Origin: DATMER01 sp031390755
Lineage (GTDB): Bacteria; Acidobacteriota; Thermoanaerobaculia; Multivoradales; UBA5704
DNA length: 64,000 bases
Assembly: GCA_031390755.1 (NCBI GenBank)
Contig: JANMTS010000035.1
Location: 1 to 64,000 of the forward strand
Direction of reading: 5' to 3'
A model generated the notes under the pieces. It was not told where the DNA came from, made no database searches, and was given only the letters and a program-made list of their open reading frames with translations. Each line of letters begins with the position of its first letter. The stretch's first letter is position 1. Of this stretch, positions 24,271-32,539 are shown in pieces. The position numbers and the translations under genes were made by a program.

Positions 24271-25947
24271 TCAAGGCTTGTAGTCCTCCAACCGCGCCGA
24301 AACCGTCTCGCCGGTGAGGGCGTCCTTCACGGTGAAGACCACCTGCTGCCGGCCGCGGCTCAGGCGCAGCAGGGTCCGGTAGCGCACCATGTCGCCCGGC
24401 TTGGGCTCCTTGGGGAAGTTGAGGCGCAGCTTCGCGACCGGCAGGTCGGAGCGGCCTCCCCAGCGGTCCAGGGCGCCGACGGAGAGGCTCGCCTCCGCTG
24501 CGAAGCCGCCGGCCACCGGCACGACGGTCAGGGCCTCGGCCGGGATGATCAGCGTCGCCTTGACCTTCACTTCCGAGAAGCCCGCACGCTGCGGCTTGCC
24601 CATCTCGACCTGCATGCGGCCCGCCGGACCGGGCTGCCCTTCGCCGAACAGGAGAAGGCTCTCCGTGCTCATGGCCATCTCGGTCCTGGATGAAAAATCG
24701 GTGAAGCCGCTGCGAGTGCGGACTCGCAGGCCCGGCTTCCTCACCTCCAGGTCGATCCGGTGATGCCGGTCGTCGGCCCTCCAGGCAGGGCTGAAGCCGA
24801 GCCAGTAGTAGGAGCTGGTGTCCGCCGCCAGCCGGTCCAGCGCCTCCAGCCGCGCGGAGTTGACCGCGGCCTTGCCGCCGGTCTCCCGGGCCAGATAGTT
24901 GAGGCCGTAGTCGGTGGCCTGGTCCCAGGGGGAGGAGATCAGGGAGGCGTTGACGAAGTCGTTGTCCTCGACATCCGCGCCGGTGCCCGCGCCGAGGCCG
25001 GGCATGTCCACGGGATACAGGGTATAGCCGAGCAGGTTCGCGGTGTCGACGAGCGGCCGGAACACGTCGTCGCCGGCTTCGCTGTCTATCCATTCCATCC
25101 ACTGCGGGCGGCTGGCCAGCAGCCCCCTCGAGCTCACCCGCTCCACCGAAGGCCAGCCGCCCGAGAGGACGAGCATGACCTTGCGCCCCTGCGGCGCCGG
25201 CAGGGCGCGCATTGCCGCCGCGGAGGCGGACACGACCCGGTTCAGAAGGGACGAGATGTCCAGCGCCGGACCGCTGTCGGAGTCCTGGAATCCGGGTATC
25301 CAGTCGGCGCTGCCGAAGCGGCCGGCGTCGTCTCCTCCCGTGGTCTGAGCCGGCAGGGTGTTGAACCCCTGGATCGAGGTGGCCATGCCCAGGGCGTGAT
25401 TGACGTTTCGCAGCTGCGCCCGGATGAGGAGACCGTGCGCTTTGCGTCCGCGTGCCTTGATCAGGGCTTCGGCGATCTTTCCTCCGTCCCCCGTCCAGCC
25501 GGTCAGGAGATCCAGCTTCTGGCCGTCGAACGCCACCATCGCGACCCGGTCGGCCGGAGAGAGATGCGACAGGCTCTTGCCGATCCGGTCCAGGACCAGG
25601 TTGCGATGCGGCGCGATGCCGAAGCTGTCGTCGACGAAGACGAGGATGTTGCGGCCGACCGTTTCCTCGGCAGTCTCCCGGCCGCCTTCCAACCCTTCCG
25701 CAGGGACCGTTGCGGCCATCAGCCCATCCGCGACCTCATTGAAGAAGCCGAGCGGAACCTCCTGGCCGTCCACTAGCAGCCGGAAGTCCTCCTTCGACAG
25801 GCCGCGGACCCGCTCGCCCTGCCGGTCGGTGACCACGGCTTCCACGTTGACGACGCGCACGTCGATCGCCTCAGAGAATCCATCGATCTGGGCCTTCAGG
25901 GGCAAAGCCGCGGCGAGCAACGCAGCCAGGACAGGCAGGATACGCAT
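24271..25947 (-). CDS. secreted VWFA-related protein 4 (TIGR03436 type)
   Basis: A 558-residue paralogue with a short signal peptide (MRILPVLAALLAAALPLKAQ). Blocks: AIDVRVVNVEAVVTDRQGERV, ILVFVDDSFGIAPHRN, RKVMLVLSGGWPS, YTLYPVDMPG, YYWLGFSPAWRAD. The MIDAS site is DDSFG, missing the second Ser. A RHEGC-free loop of about 50 extra residues precedes SSLLNRVVSASAAAM. It converges on vapC, 36 bp away, and its upstream side is bounded by the MITE-like element. Confidence 0.92.
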   Translation of the reverse strand: MRILPVLAALLAAALPLKAQIDGFSEAIDVRVVNVEAVVTDRQGERVRGLSKEDFRLLVDGQEVPLGFFNEVADGLMAATVPAEGLEGGRETAEETVGRNILVFVDDSFGIAPHRNLVLDRIGKSLSHLSPADRVAMVAFDGQKLDLLTGWTGDGGKIAEALIKARGRKAHGLLIRAQLRNVNHALGMATSIQGFNTLPAQTTGGDDAGRFGSADWIPGFQDSDSGPALDISSLLNRVVSASAAAMRALPAPQGRKVMLVLSGGWPSVERVSSRGLLASRPQWMEWIDSEAGDDVFRPLVDTANLLGYTLYPVDMPGLGAGTGADVEDNDFVNASLISSPWDQATDYGLNYLARETGGKAAVNSARLEALDRLAADTSSYYWLGFSPAWRADDRHHRIDLEVRKPGLRVRTRSGFTDFSSRTEMAMSTESLLLFGEGQPGPAGRMQVEMGKPQRAGFSEVKVKATLIIPAEALTVVPVAGGFAAEASLSVGALDRWGGRSDLPVAKLRLNFPKEPKPGDMVRYRTLLRLSRGRQQVVFTVKDALTGETVSARLEDYKP

Positions 25948-25994
25948 TTCGTCTCCTCTTGAAGATCTTCCGGATCATGGGGCACCGACTCCTA

Positions 25995-26471
25995 TAGTGT
26001 AGTGCGCCCGATAAAGATGCCCTTTGTCCCTCAGAGGATCAAGGGCGTACCTTCCGGTTGGACTTCCGCCGGCTGCGCCGGGACTCCCTCACGTGCCGGT
26101 GCCATCTCGCCTCCTCGTCGGTAGGGAATTCTGTTGTAACTCGGCCGCAATTCGCAGCAGAAACCTCTCCGTCGCCCAGCAATTCACGTCAACTTACAGC
26201 GGCTAGTCCGCTTGTCGCATCAAATCACTCCCGAGTCGCATCCGGCTACGAGTTTTTCACATCAGAATGGTCGTTTGTCGCATCGGAATTTAGGGGCACA
26301 GATGCGACAGACAGGGATTCTGCTGTGACAAACGAGGTTTCTGCAGGCGACAAACCGGGTTTCTGCTGCGACAAACACGGTTGTCCCAGCAGGAATCTCG
26401 TTTGTCGCATCAAGATTCGGGGGAGCGCCTGAGGAGGGACAAAGGGCATCTATATCTGACGCACTCCACTA
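25995..26471. mobile_element. MITE-like element with ~38-bp terminal inverted repeats
   Basis: The ends TAGTGTAGTGCG...GATGCCCTTTGTCCCTC (25995-26031) and the matching inverted end at about 26433-26471 pair with only a few mismatches. The 477-bp body has no credible gene, is less GC-rich than the genes around it, and is full of TTTGTCGCA / TGCGACAAA words in both orientations (for example around 26270-26410). Nearby TA dinucleotides on both sides could be a target duplication. The right end supplies the stop codon of the ypdA gene. Confidence 0.8.
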
Positions 26472-27491
26472 GGTCTCGCGCCCCAGCCGGCTCACCAGGT
26501 GCGCGACGATCAGCGGCCCGTGGTCGCGGGAGTTCTCGATGAAGATCCGGTCGGTGCGGGCGCCGGCCTGGATGGTGCCGGCGACGTAGAGGCCGGGGAC
26601 GTTCGACTCGCAGGTCTGCGGGTCGAAGGTGGGCTCGAGACTCTCCGGATCGACCGCGACGCCCGAGCTCTGCAGCAGCTCGACCTCGGGGGTGTAGCCG
26701 ACCAGGACGTAGACCGCGTCGGCCGGCAGCAGCTCGCGGCCCTTCGGGCCTTCGATCTCCACGCCGGCGCCCTGGCCTCCGGGTTGACCTCCGGGTTGGC
26801 CTTCGCGGAAGGCGAGCACGCAGGTGTCGAAGCGGGCGGCGATGGAGCCCTCCTCGATGCGGTTCTCGATGTCCGGCTTGACCCAGTACTTGACCCCGGC
26901 TTTGACCTGGGAGCGGCGATGGACCAGCGTGACCCGGGCGCCGTTGCGCCAGAGGTCGAGCGCGGCCTCGGCCGCGGTGTTGCCGGCGCCGACGATCACC
27001 ACGTCCTGGCTGTAGTGGGGATAGGCCTCCTTGTAACGGGTATGGACCCAGGGCAGATCTTCCCCGGGGACGCCAAGCCGCCGCGGGTTCCCGAAGTAGC
27101 CGGTGGCGAACGCGACGGCGCGCGCCCGGTGCTCCCGCTTCTCGCCGCGGGAGACGGTCGACACCACGAAGAGGTCGCCCTCCTTCGTCACTGCCTCCAC
27201 CTCTTCATACAGGGCGAGCGGGATCTGATACCGGTCGACCACGAAGCGGTAGTAGGCCAGGGCCTGCTGGCGGGTGGGCTTCACGTCCGGAATGGAGAAC
27301 GGAATGTCCGCAATTTCCAAACGGTCGCGGGTGGTGAAGAACTCCATGAAGGTGGGGTACCCCTGGATCGCGGCCGTGATCGGCCCGCGGTCCACCACCA
27401 GGACGCTCACTCCGCGGCGGCGCGCCTCGGCACCGATCGCGATCCCCGTGGGACCCGCCCCCACCACCAGTAGATCCAGAACCTCGCTCAT
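26469..27491 (-). CDS. ypdA: YpdA-like FAD/NAD(P)-dependent disulfide reductase
   Basis: A 340-residue flavoprotein of the YpdA family (putative bacillithiol-disulfide reductase). FAD site VVGAGPTGIAIGAEARRRG at about 8-26, YPTFMEFFTT signature, NADPH site VVIVGAGNTAAEAALDLWRNG, and a C-terminal GLYVAGTIQAG block. A GGQPGGQ repeat at about 249-256 is unusual. No CxxC is present, as in YpdA. The ATG at 27489-27491 overlaps thiD (ATGA). The TAG stop at 26469-26471 lies in the terminal repeat of the neighbouring mobile element, so the last codons may be altered. Confidence 0.9.
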   Translation of the reverse strand: MSEVLDLLVVGAGPTGIAIGAEARRRGVSVLVVDRGPITAAIQGYPTFMEFFTTRDRLEIADIPFSIPDVKPTRQQALAYYRFVVDRYQIPLALYEEVEAVTKEGDLFVVSTVSRGEKREHRARAVAFATGYFGNPRRLGVPGEDLPWVHTRYKEAYPHYSQDVVIVGAGNTAAEAALDLWRNGARVTLVHRRSQVKAGVKYWVKPDIENRIEEGSIAARFDTCVLAFREGQPGGQPGGQGAGVEIEGPKGRELLPADAVYVLVGYTPEVELLQSSGVAVDPESLEPTFDPQTCESNVPGLYVAGTIQAGARTDRIFIENSRDHGPLIVAHLVSRLGRET

Positions 27492-28354
27492 GCTTCGTCG
27501 TCCTCTCCATTCCTCGGGAACAGCTCGTACAGATGATTCACCGGGCCATGCCCGCCGCCCAGCGGATACGCAGCCGCCATGGCGCCGTGCAGCCAGGCGA
27601 CCGCGCCGCCGACCGCGGCCGGCACGCTCTCGCCCCGCGCCAGCCGCGCGGCGATGGCCGACGACAGCGTACACCCGGTGCCATGGGTCGACGTGGTCGC
27701 GAGCCTGGGATGACGGTAGAAGTGGAACGCGCCGCCGGGATCGACGAGGGCGTCCGTGAGCTCCTCTCCCTCGGCACCCTCGGAATGACCGCCCTTGGCG
27801 AGCACCGCCGGGCCGCGGGACGACAACGCGGTCGCCGCCCGCAGCCGGTCTTCGATGGACAGGACGGGCAGCTCGGTCATCCTCTCCAGCTCCGGCAGGT
27901 TGGGAGTCGCCAGCGTGGCCAGCGGGAGCAGCTCCGCGATCAGCGCCTCGACCGCGTCGTCGCGCAGCAGTGCATGGCCGCTCTTTGCGATCATCACCGG
28001 GTCGAGCACCACGGGGAGGCCAGAGGTCCGAGCCATCCAGAACCGCAGCCGGTCCGCGACGGCCCGGATGATCGGGGCGCTCGCCAGCATGCCGATCTTG
28101 ACAGCGTCCACGCCCATGTCCTCGAACACGGCGTCGATCTGCGCGGCCACGAAGTCGGGCGGGGATTCCTGGACGGCGGTGACGCCGAGGGTGTTCTGGG
28201 CGGTGAGGGCGGTGACCGCGCTCATGCCGTAGGCACCGTGCGCGGCGAAGGTCTTGAGATCGGCCTGGATTCCGGCTCCCCCGCCGGAGTCCGAGCCGGC
28301 GATGGTCAGCAGGCGCGGCGGTGTCCGGCGGGGCAATATCCGGCGGGGAGACAC
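27488..28354 (-). CDS. thiD: hydroxymethylpyrimidine/phosphomethylpyrimidine kinase ThiD
   Basis: A 288-residue kinase that phosphorylates HMP and HMP-P for thiamine synthesis. N-terminal motif LLTIAGSDSGGGAGIQADLKTF, VVLDPVMIAKSGHALL in the middle and the C-terminal anion-hole motif THGTGCTLSSAIAARLARG are all present. No other thiamine gene and no TPP riboswitch is seen. It lies between lgt and ypdA on one strand with a 4-bp gap/overlap to each, so it is expressed with them. Confidence 0.96.
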   Translation of the reverse strand: MSPRRILPRRTPPRLLTIAGSDSGGGAGIQADLKTFAAHGAYGMSAVTALTAQNTLGVTAVQESPPDFVAAQIDAVFEDMGVDAVKIGMLASAPIIRAVADRLRFWMARTSGLPVVLDPVMIAKSGHALLRDDAVEALIAELLPLATLATPNLPELERMTELPVLSIEDRLRAATALSSRGPAVLAKGGHSEGAEGEELTDALVDPGGAFHFYRHPRLATTSTHGTGCTLSSAIAARLARGESVPAAVGGAVAWLHGAMAAAYPLGGGHGPVNHLYELFPRNGEDDEA

Positions 28355-28358
28355 GGCG

Positions 28359-29171
28359 TCAGGCTGCGGCCAGCCGGCGGCGCCGCATCACGGCAATCAC
28401 GGCGAACACCACGACGAGCGCCACGCTGATCATCTGGGCCAGTGTGAACGAGCCGAAGAACCGGTCGTCCTTCGCCCGCAGGATCTCGACCAGGAAGCGC
28501 TCGACGGCCAGGAGGCTGAGCACGACGAGCGCGACCTTGCCGGCGGGCTCGCCGTCCCGGACCTGGCGGCGGAACAGCCAGAGGCCGAACGCCCAGATGG
28601 CGAGGCAGGAGATCGTCTCGTAGAGCTGGGTCGGATGAACCCGCATCATCTCGCTGTCCGCGATGCCGGCCGGGATGTCGACGCCGAACATCCGCCGCAT
28701 CTCGCCGGCCGTGGTCGGCGGGAGGCCGACCGGGAACTCCACGCCCCACGGCTTGTCCGTGGGCCGGCCGTAGTCGTCTCCCACCAGGAAGCAGCCGATC
28801 CGCCCGATGGCATAGCCCAGGGCGAGCGCGAGGGACGCGACATCGGCCAGGCCCCAGCGGAACAGGTTCCGCTTGTACATCGTGAACAGCACCGCCGCCG
28901 CGCCGAGCAGGAAGCCGCCGTACCAGACCAGCCCCGAGCGGTCGAACAGCAGGTGCCAGTCCTTGTTGAGGATGGCGTAGTAGGCCTTGGCGCCGACGAT
29001 CCCGCCCACACCCGCGGCGAAGACCAGCGCGCTGGCGTCCTCGTCGTCGCCGATCCCCAGGCGGCGCATGCCGGAGAGGAGCTGGACGTAACTGCCGAGG
29101 AACGCGAAGACCAGCAGAACCCCAAAGGGGCTGATGGCAAAGGAACCGATGCGGAAAAGCTCCTGGATCAT
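28359..29171 (-). CDS. lgt: prolipoprotein diacylglyceryl transferase Lgt
   Basis: A 270-residue polytopic membrane enzyme transferring diacylglycerol to the lipobox Cys of prolipoproteins. About seven membrane segments are visible. The Lgt signature is present in a variant form, GRIGCFLVGDDYGRP; E. coli has Asn146 where this one has Cys, and Gly-Glu becomes Gly-Asp. RVHPTQLYETI in the next segment is conserved. The variant signature is seen in many non-proteobacterial Lgt-family proteins, so activity is likely. Confidence 0.9.
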   Translation of the reverse strand: MIQELFRIGSFAISPFGVLLVFAFLGSYVQLLSGMRRLGIGDDEDASALVFAAGVGGIVGAKAYYAILNKDWHLLFDRSGLVWYGGFLLGAAAVLFTMYKRNLFRWGLADVASLALALGYAIGRIGCFLVGDDYGRPTDKPWGVEFPVGLPPTTAGEMRRMFGVDIPAGIADSEMMRVHPTQLYETISCLAIWAFGLWLFRRQVRDGEPAGKVALVVLSLLAVERFLVEILRAKDDRFFGSFTLAQMISVALVVVFAVIAVMRRRRLAAA

Positions 29172-29197
29172 AGGCGGCGGAATCCTAGCACGCCTGC

Positions 29198-30115
29198 CTA
29201 GGATCGCGGGTGAAAGCGGTCGTAGAGGCTCTTCAGGCGTTCCTGATGGATGTGGGTGTAGATCTGGGTGGTGGAGATGTCGGCGTGGCCGAGCATGGCC
29301 TGGACCGCGCGGAGATCGGCGCCGTGCTCCAGAAGGTGGGTCGCGAAGCTGTGCCGCAGCACGTGGGGAGACAGGTCGCGGATTCCCGTCTTGACGCCGT
29401 AGGCCTTGAGGTTCTTCCAGAAGCCCATGCGGGTCATGCCATGGCCGACGGAGTTCACGAACACCGTCTGGTGCCGCCCCTCCGCCAGGTCCGGCCGCAC
29501 GTCGCGCAGGTAGCGCTTCACCCAGTGCTCGGCCTGCTCCCCCACCGGCACGACGCGCTCCTTGCTCCCCTTCCCGAACGCCACCAGGAAGCCGACGTCC
29601 AGGCGGAGCTGCGGGATCTGAAGCCCCACCAGCTCGCTGACCCGCAGGCCCGTGGCGTACAGAAGCTCCAGCATGGCGCGGTCGCGGAGGCCGAGCGGCG
29701 TCGCTACGTCGGGCGCGGCCAAAAGAGACTCGATCTGGGCCTCGGTGAGAACCTTGGGCAGCGTCTTGAACAGCTTGGGAGGAAGAAGGTTGACGGCTGG
29801 GTCGTCGGCACGCTCTTCGGTGTCGACGAGATGCGTGTAGAAGCCGCGGATGGCGGAGAGCGCCCGCGTCATCGAGCGCGGCGCGAGGCCCTGCCGCCGG
29901 AGGTCACGCATGTGGGCGGCGAGGGCGGCGGCGTCCGCCGTGAGGAGGTCCGCGCCACCCTTGAGGGCCAGCGACTCGCCGAGACGGGTCAGGTCGTTGC
30001 GGTAGCCGTCGACCGTGTTCTTCGAGAGACCGCGTTCGACGGAAAGACCCTCCAGGTAGAGCCGGAGGGCCCGTTTCCAGGGGGGCTGGGGAGCTGGGGG
30101 GGAGGCCTGAGACAT
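29198..30115 (-). CDS. xerD: tyrosine recombinase XerD
   Basis: A 305-residue tyrosine recombinase for chromosome-dimer resolution. The N-terminal SAM-like core-binding domain starts LRLYLEGLSVERGLSKNTVDGY. Catalytic residues: Arg in YATGLRVSELVGL, Lys in GKGSKERVVP, His-x-x-Arg in SPHVLRHSFATHLL, His in MLGHADISTT and the Tyr nucleophile in QIYTHI. Length and motifs fit XerC/D, not a phage integrase, and no att-like repeats flank it. Confidence 0.92.
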   Translation of the reverse strand: MSQASPPAPQPPWKRALRLYLEGLSVERGLSKNTVDGYRNDLTRLGESLALKGGADLLTADAAALAAHMRDLRRQGLAPRSMTRALSAIRGFYTHLVDTEERADDPAVNLLPPKLFKTLPKVLTEAQIESLLAAPDVATPLGLRDRAMLELLYATGLRVSELVGLQIPQLRLDVGFLVAFGKGSKERVVPVGEQAEHWVKRYLRDVRPDLAEGRHQTVFVNSVGHGMTRMGFWKNLKAYGVKTGIRDLSPHVLRHSFATHLLEHGADLRAVQAMLGHADISTTQIYTHIHQERLKSLYDRFHPRS

Positions 30116-30138
30116 TCTTCGATCGCCGGCGCGCTTTT

Positions 30139-30182
30139 CCCTCTCTCCCCCGGCACGGGGGAGAGGGCCGGGGAGAGGGGGA
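30139..30182. repeat. GC-rich hairpin between xerD and the downstream gene
   Basis: CCCTCTCTCCCCC and GGGGGAGAGGG form a strong stem, followed by a second GGGGAGAGGGGG arm. It belongs to the dispersed C-rich hairpin family also present at 13951, 55547 and 60531. For the minus-strand synthase gene ending at 30189 it lies just past the stop and could end transcription. Confidence 0.6.
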
Positions 30183-30188
30183 ATGGGA

Positions 30189-31421
30189 TCAAAACCTTTT
30201 GCAGATGGCCAGAACTTCCGCCTCTTCGAGTGTGCAGTCCGCGGCCTTGGCGTGCTGGAAGATCGCCTGCACCAGCTCGGGGCCGGCCGCGATCCCCCGC
30301 TCCTGGAGCCAGTACAGCACGTTCGACTCGCCGCTCATCGGGCCGATCTCGATGATCTGGTGTCCGCCGATCAGGCTCGCCGGCACCGACGAGTAGATCC
30401 GGTCCGCCAGCCACTCCTCGCCACGCGCGCGGGCCTTGATGATCGCCGCCGCGTGGACACCCGTGCCGGTGCGGAAGGCATCGCGGCCCACCACCGGATA
30501 GTTGTCCGGCAGCGGCACGCCGGTCTTGTCGGCCACCAGCTGGCAGTACTCCTTGAGCTTGGTCAGATCGCGGTCGATCCACCCCAGGAGCTGCATGTTG
30601 ACCAGCAGCACGTCGATCGGGCAGTTGCCCACCCGCTCGCCGATGCCCACGGCCGTGCCGTGGAGACGGTCGGCGCCGGCCTCGGCCGCAGCCAGGGCGT
30701 TGATGACCGACAGGCCGCGGTCCTTGTGACCGTGCCAGTCGACCTTCACGTCTTCCCCCGTGGCATCGACCACGCTGCGGATGAAGCGGATCACGGCGCG
30801 CGCCCCGTTCGGCGTGGAGTGACCGACGGTGTCGGCCACGCACACCCGGCGGGCGCCGGCTTCCACGGCCTCGGTGTAGAGGCGGCGCAGATCGTCCGGC
30901 TTGGCGCGGGTCGTGTCTTCGGTGACGTACATCACCGGCAGCCCCTCCCCCACCGCGTACTCAACGGCCTCGCGGGTCAGGCGGAGCATCTTGTCGAGCG
31001 TCCACCCTTCCGCGTACTGGCGGATCGGGGACGAGCCGATGAAGCAGGAGGCCTCGATGGCGAGGCCGGTCCTCTGCGCGATCTCCACGATCGGCTTGAT
31101 GTCCGCGATCACGGTGCGGGCGGCGCAGTTGGGGAAGATCGGCAGCTTCTGATCCACGATCTCGCGGGCGAGCCGCTCGACGTCCCGGACCACGTGCGGA
31201 CCGGCGCCTGGCAGCCCGAGGTCGGCCGACTCGATGCCCAGATCCGCCATGAGGTGGAGCATGCGCAGCTTGTCCTCGATGACGGGCGAGCGGACGGACG
31301 GCGATTGCAGCCCGTCGCGCAGCGTCTCGTCGTCGAGCTCCACCCGGCCGCGGCCCGGCCGGAGGTCCGGCCCTTCGGCCCGGTTCCAGTCGTAGATCAG
31401 CTCAGACTCACTGGGTTGCAT
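30189..31421 (-). CDS. 2-isopropylmalate/homocitrate synthase-type enzyme (HMGL-like)
   Basis: A 410-residue acetyl-CoA-dependent Claisen-condensation enzyme of the DRE-TIM family. Motifs: LDDETLRDGLQSP (metal and catalytic Arg), ASCFIGSSPIRQ, DTVGHSTPNGARAVIRF and DWHGHKDRGLSVINALAAAEAGAD with the HGHKD metal ligands. It lacks the long LeuA C-terminal regulatory domain, as homocitrate and alpha-isopropylmalate synthases of the short type do. It is followed upstream in the same operon direction by a matching decarboxylating dehydrogenase, so leucine or alpha-aminoadipate lysine synthesis are both possible. Confidence 0.88.
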   Translation of the reverse strand: MQPSESELIYDWNRAEGPDLRPGRGRVELDDETLRDGLQSPSVRSPVIEDKLRMLHLMADLGIESADLGLPGAGPHVVRDVERLAREIVDQKLPIFPNCAARTVIADIKPIVEIAQRTGLAIEASCFIGSSPIRQYAEGWTLDKMLRLTREAVEYAVGEGLPVMYVTEDTTRAKPDDLRRLYTEAVEAGARRVCVADTVGHSTPNGARAVIRFIRSVVDATGEDVKVDWHGHKDRGLSVINALAAAEAGADRLHGTAVGIGERVGNCPIDVLLVNMQLLGWIDRDLTKLKEYCQLVADKTGVPLPDNYPVVGRDAFRTGTGVHAAAIIKARARGEEWLADRIYSSVPASLIGGHQIIEIGPMSGESNVLYWLQERGIAAGPELVQAIFQHAKAADCTLEEAEVLAICKRF

Positions 31422-31453
31422 CTCTCTAACCTCCGCTCGGCTCGGGTGTCGGC

Positions 31454-32539
31454 CTATTTTACCGCCACAGCCCGCGCGATCAGGTCGCCGACCTGCGAGG
31501 TCGTGAGAGAGCCGCCCAGATCGGGAGTGGTCTGCCCCTCTTCAAAGGTCCTGGTCATGGCGTCGTCCACGGCCTTCGCCGCGGCTTCATGCCCCAGGTA
31601 GTCCAGCATCAGGGCCGCCGAGAGGATGGCGCCGGCGGGGTTCGCCTTGCCGGTGCCGGCGTACTTCGGAGCCGAGCCGTGGACCGGCTCGAACATCGAG
31701 GTCTGTCCGGGATGGAGGTTAGCCGACGCCGCCACGCCCAGGCCGCCCTGGAGGGCTGCGCCGAGGTCGGTGACGATGTCGCCGAACATGTTGTTGGTCA
31801 CGATGACGTCGAAGCTCTGCGGGCTCTTGACCATTTGCATGGTCAGCGCGTCGACGAACAGGTGGCGCGATTCGATCTGCGGGTACTCGGCGCCGACCTC
31901 GGCGAACACGCGCTGCCACAGGTCGTGGCCATAGCGCATGACGTTCGACTTGTCGCTCATGCACACCTCGCGGCGGCCGTGCGACACGGCGTACTCGAAG
32001 GCGGCGCGGATGATCCGCTCCACGCCCTTGCGGGTGTGGATCTCTTCCTGGACGGCGACCTCGTCGGCGGTGCCCTTCTTGAAATTGCCGCCCACGTTCA
32101 CGTAGGCGCCTTCGGTGTTCTCGCGGAAGACCACGAAGTCGATGTCCTTCTTGGTGCGGTCCTTGAGCGGGCAGAGGCGGTCGGCGTAGAGCTTGACCGG
32201 CCGGAGGTTGATGTAGAGGTCGAGTCCGAAGCGGATGCCGAGGAGGATGTCCGCGGCGTGCTTCATGTCCGGCACCCGGGGATCCCCGTAGGCGCCGATG
32301 AAGATGGAAGCGTAGTTTTGACGGAAATCCTCAAGCGCACCGGCCGGCAGCGTCTCGCCCGTGGCGAGGTAGCGGTCGGCGTCCCAGTCCAGATGGACCA
32401 GCTCGAGAGGAAGGCTCCAGGTCTCGGCGGCAGCCTCGAGAACCTTGACCGCTTCCACGGTCACGTCCTTGCCGGTGCCGTCACCAGGCAGGACCGCAAT
32501 GCGCTGCGGCCGGCGATCTTTGGGGTGGACGATGCTCAT
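31454..32539 (-). CDS. isopropylmalate/isocitrate/homoisocitrate dehydrogenase family
   Basis: A 361-residue NAD(P)-dependent decarboxylating dehydrogenase. N-terminal IAVLPGDGTGKDVTVEAVKVL, substrate-binding RENTEGAYVNVGG, KSNVMRYGHDLW, metal-binding NMFGDIVTDLGAALQGGLG and C-terminal EPVHGSAPKYAGTGKANPAGAILSAALML are present. The start ATG at 32537-32539 overlaps the DUF2071 stop. Together with the downstream synthase it can perform two steps of chain extension of a 2-oxo acid. Which substrate it uses cannot be told. Confidence 0.9.
   Translation of the reverse strand: MSIVHPKDRRPQRIAVLPGDGTGKDVTVEAVKVLEAAAETWSLPLELVHLDWDADRYLATGETLPAGALEDFRQNYASIFIGAYGDPRVPDMKHAADILLGIRFGLDLYINLRPVKLYADRLCPLKDRTKKDIDFVVFRENTEGAYVNVGGNFKKGTADEVAVQEEIHTRKGVERIIRAAFEYAVSHGRREVCMSDKSNVMRYGHDLWQRVFAEVGAEYPQIESRHLFVDALTMQMVKSPQSFDVIVTNNMFGDIVTDLGAALQGGLGVAASANLHPGQTSMFEPVHGSAPKYAGTGKANPAGAILSAALMLDYLGHEAAAKAVDDAMTRTFEEGQTTPDLGGSLTTSQVGDLIARAVAVK

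Noticed and set aside
27488..29171. TPP riboswitch for thiD
   Set aside because: thiD follows lgt with 4 bp between them, leaving no room for a leader; no THI-box-like sequence was seen upstream of lgt.
29198..30115. Phage or integrative element integrase
   Set aside because: Length and motifs are those of XerD; no attachment repeats or phage genes flank it.
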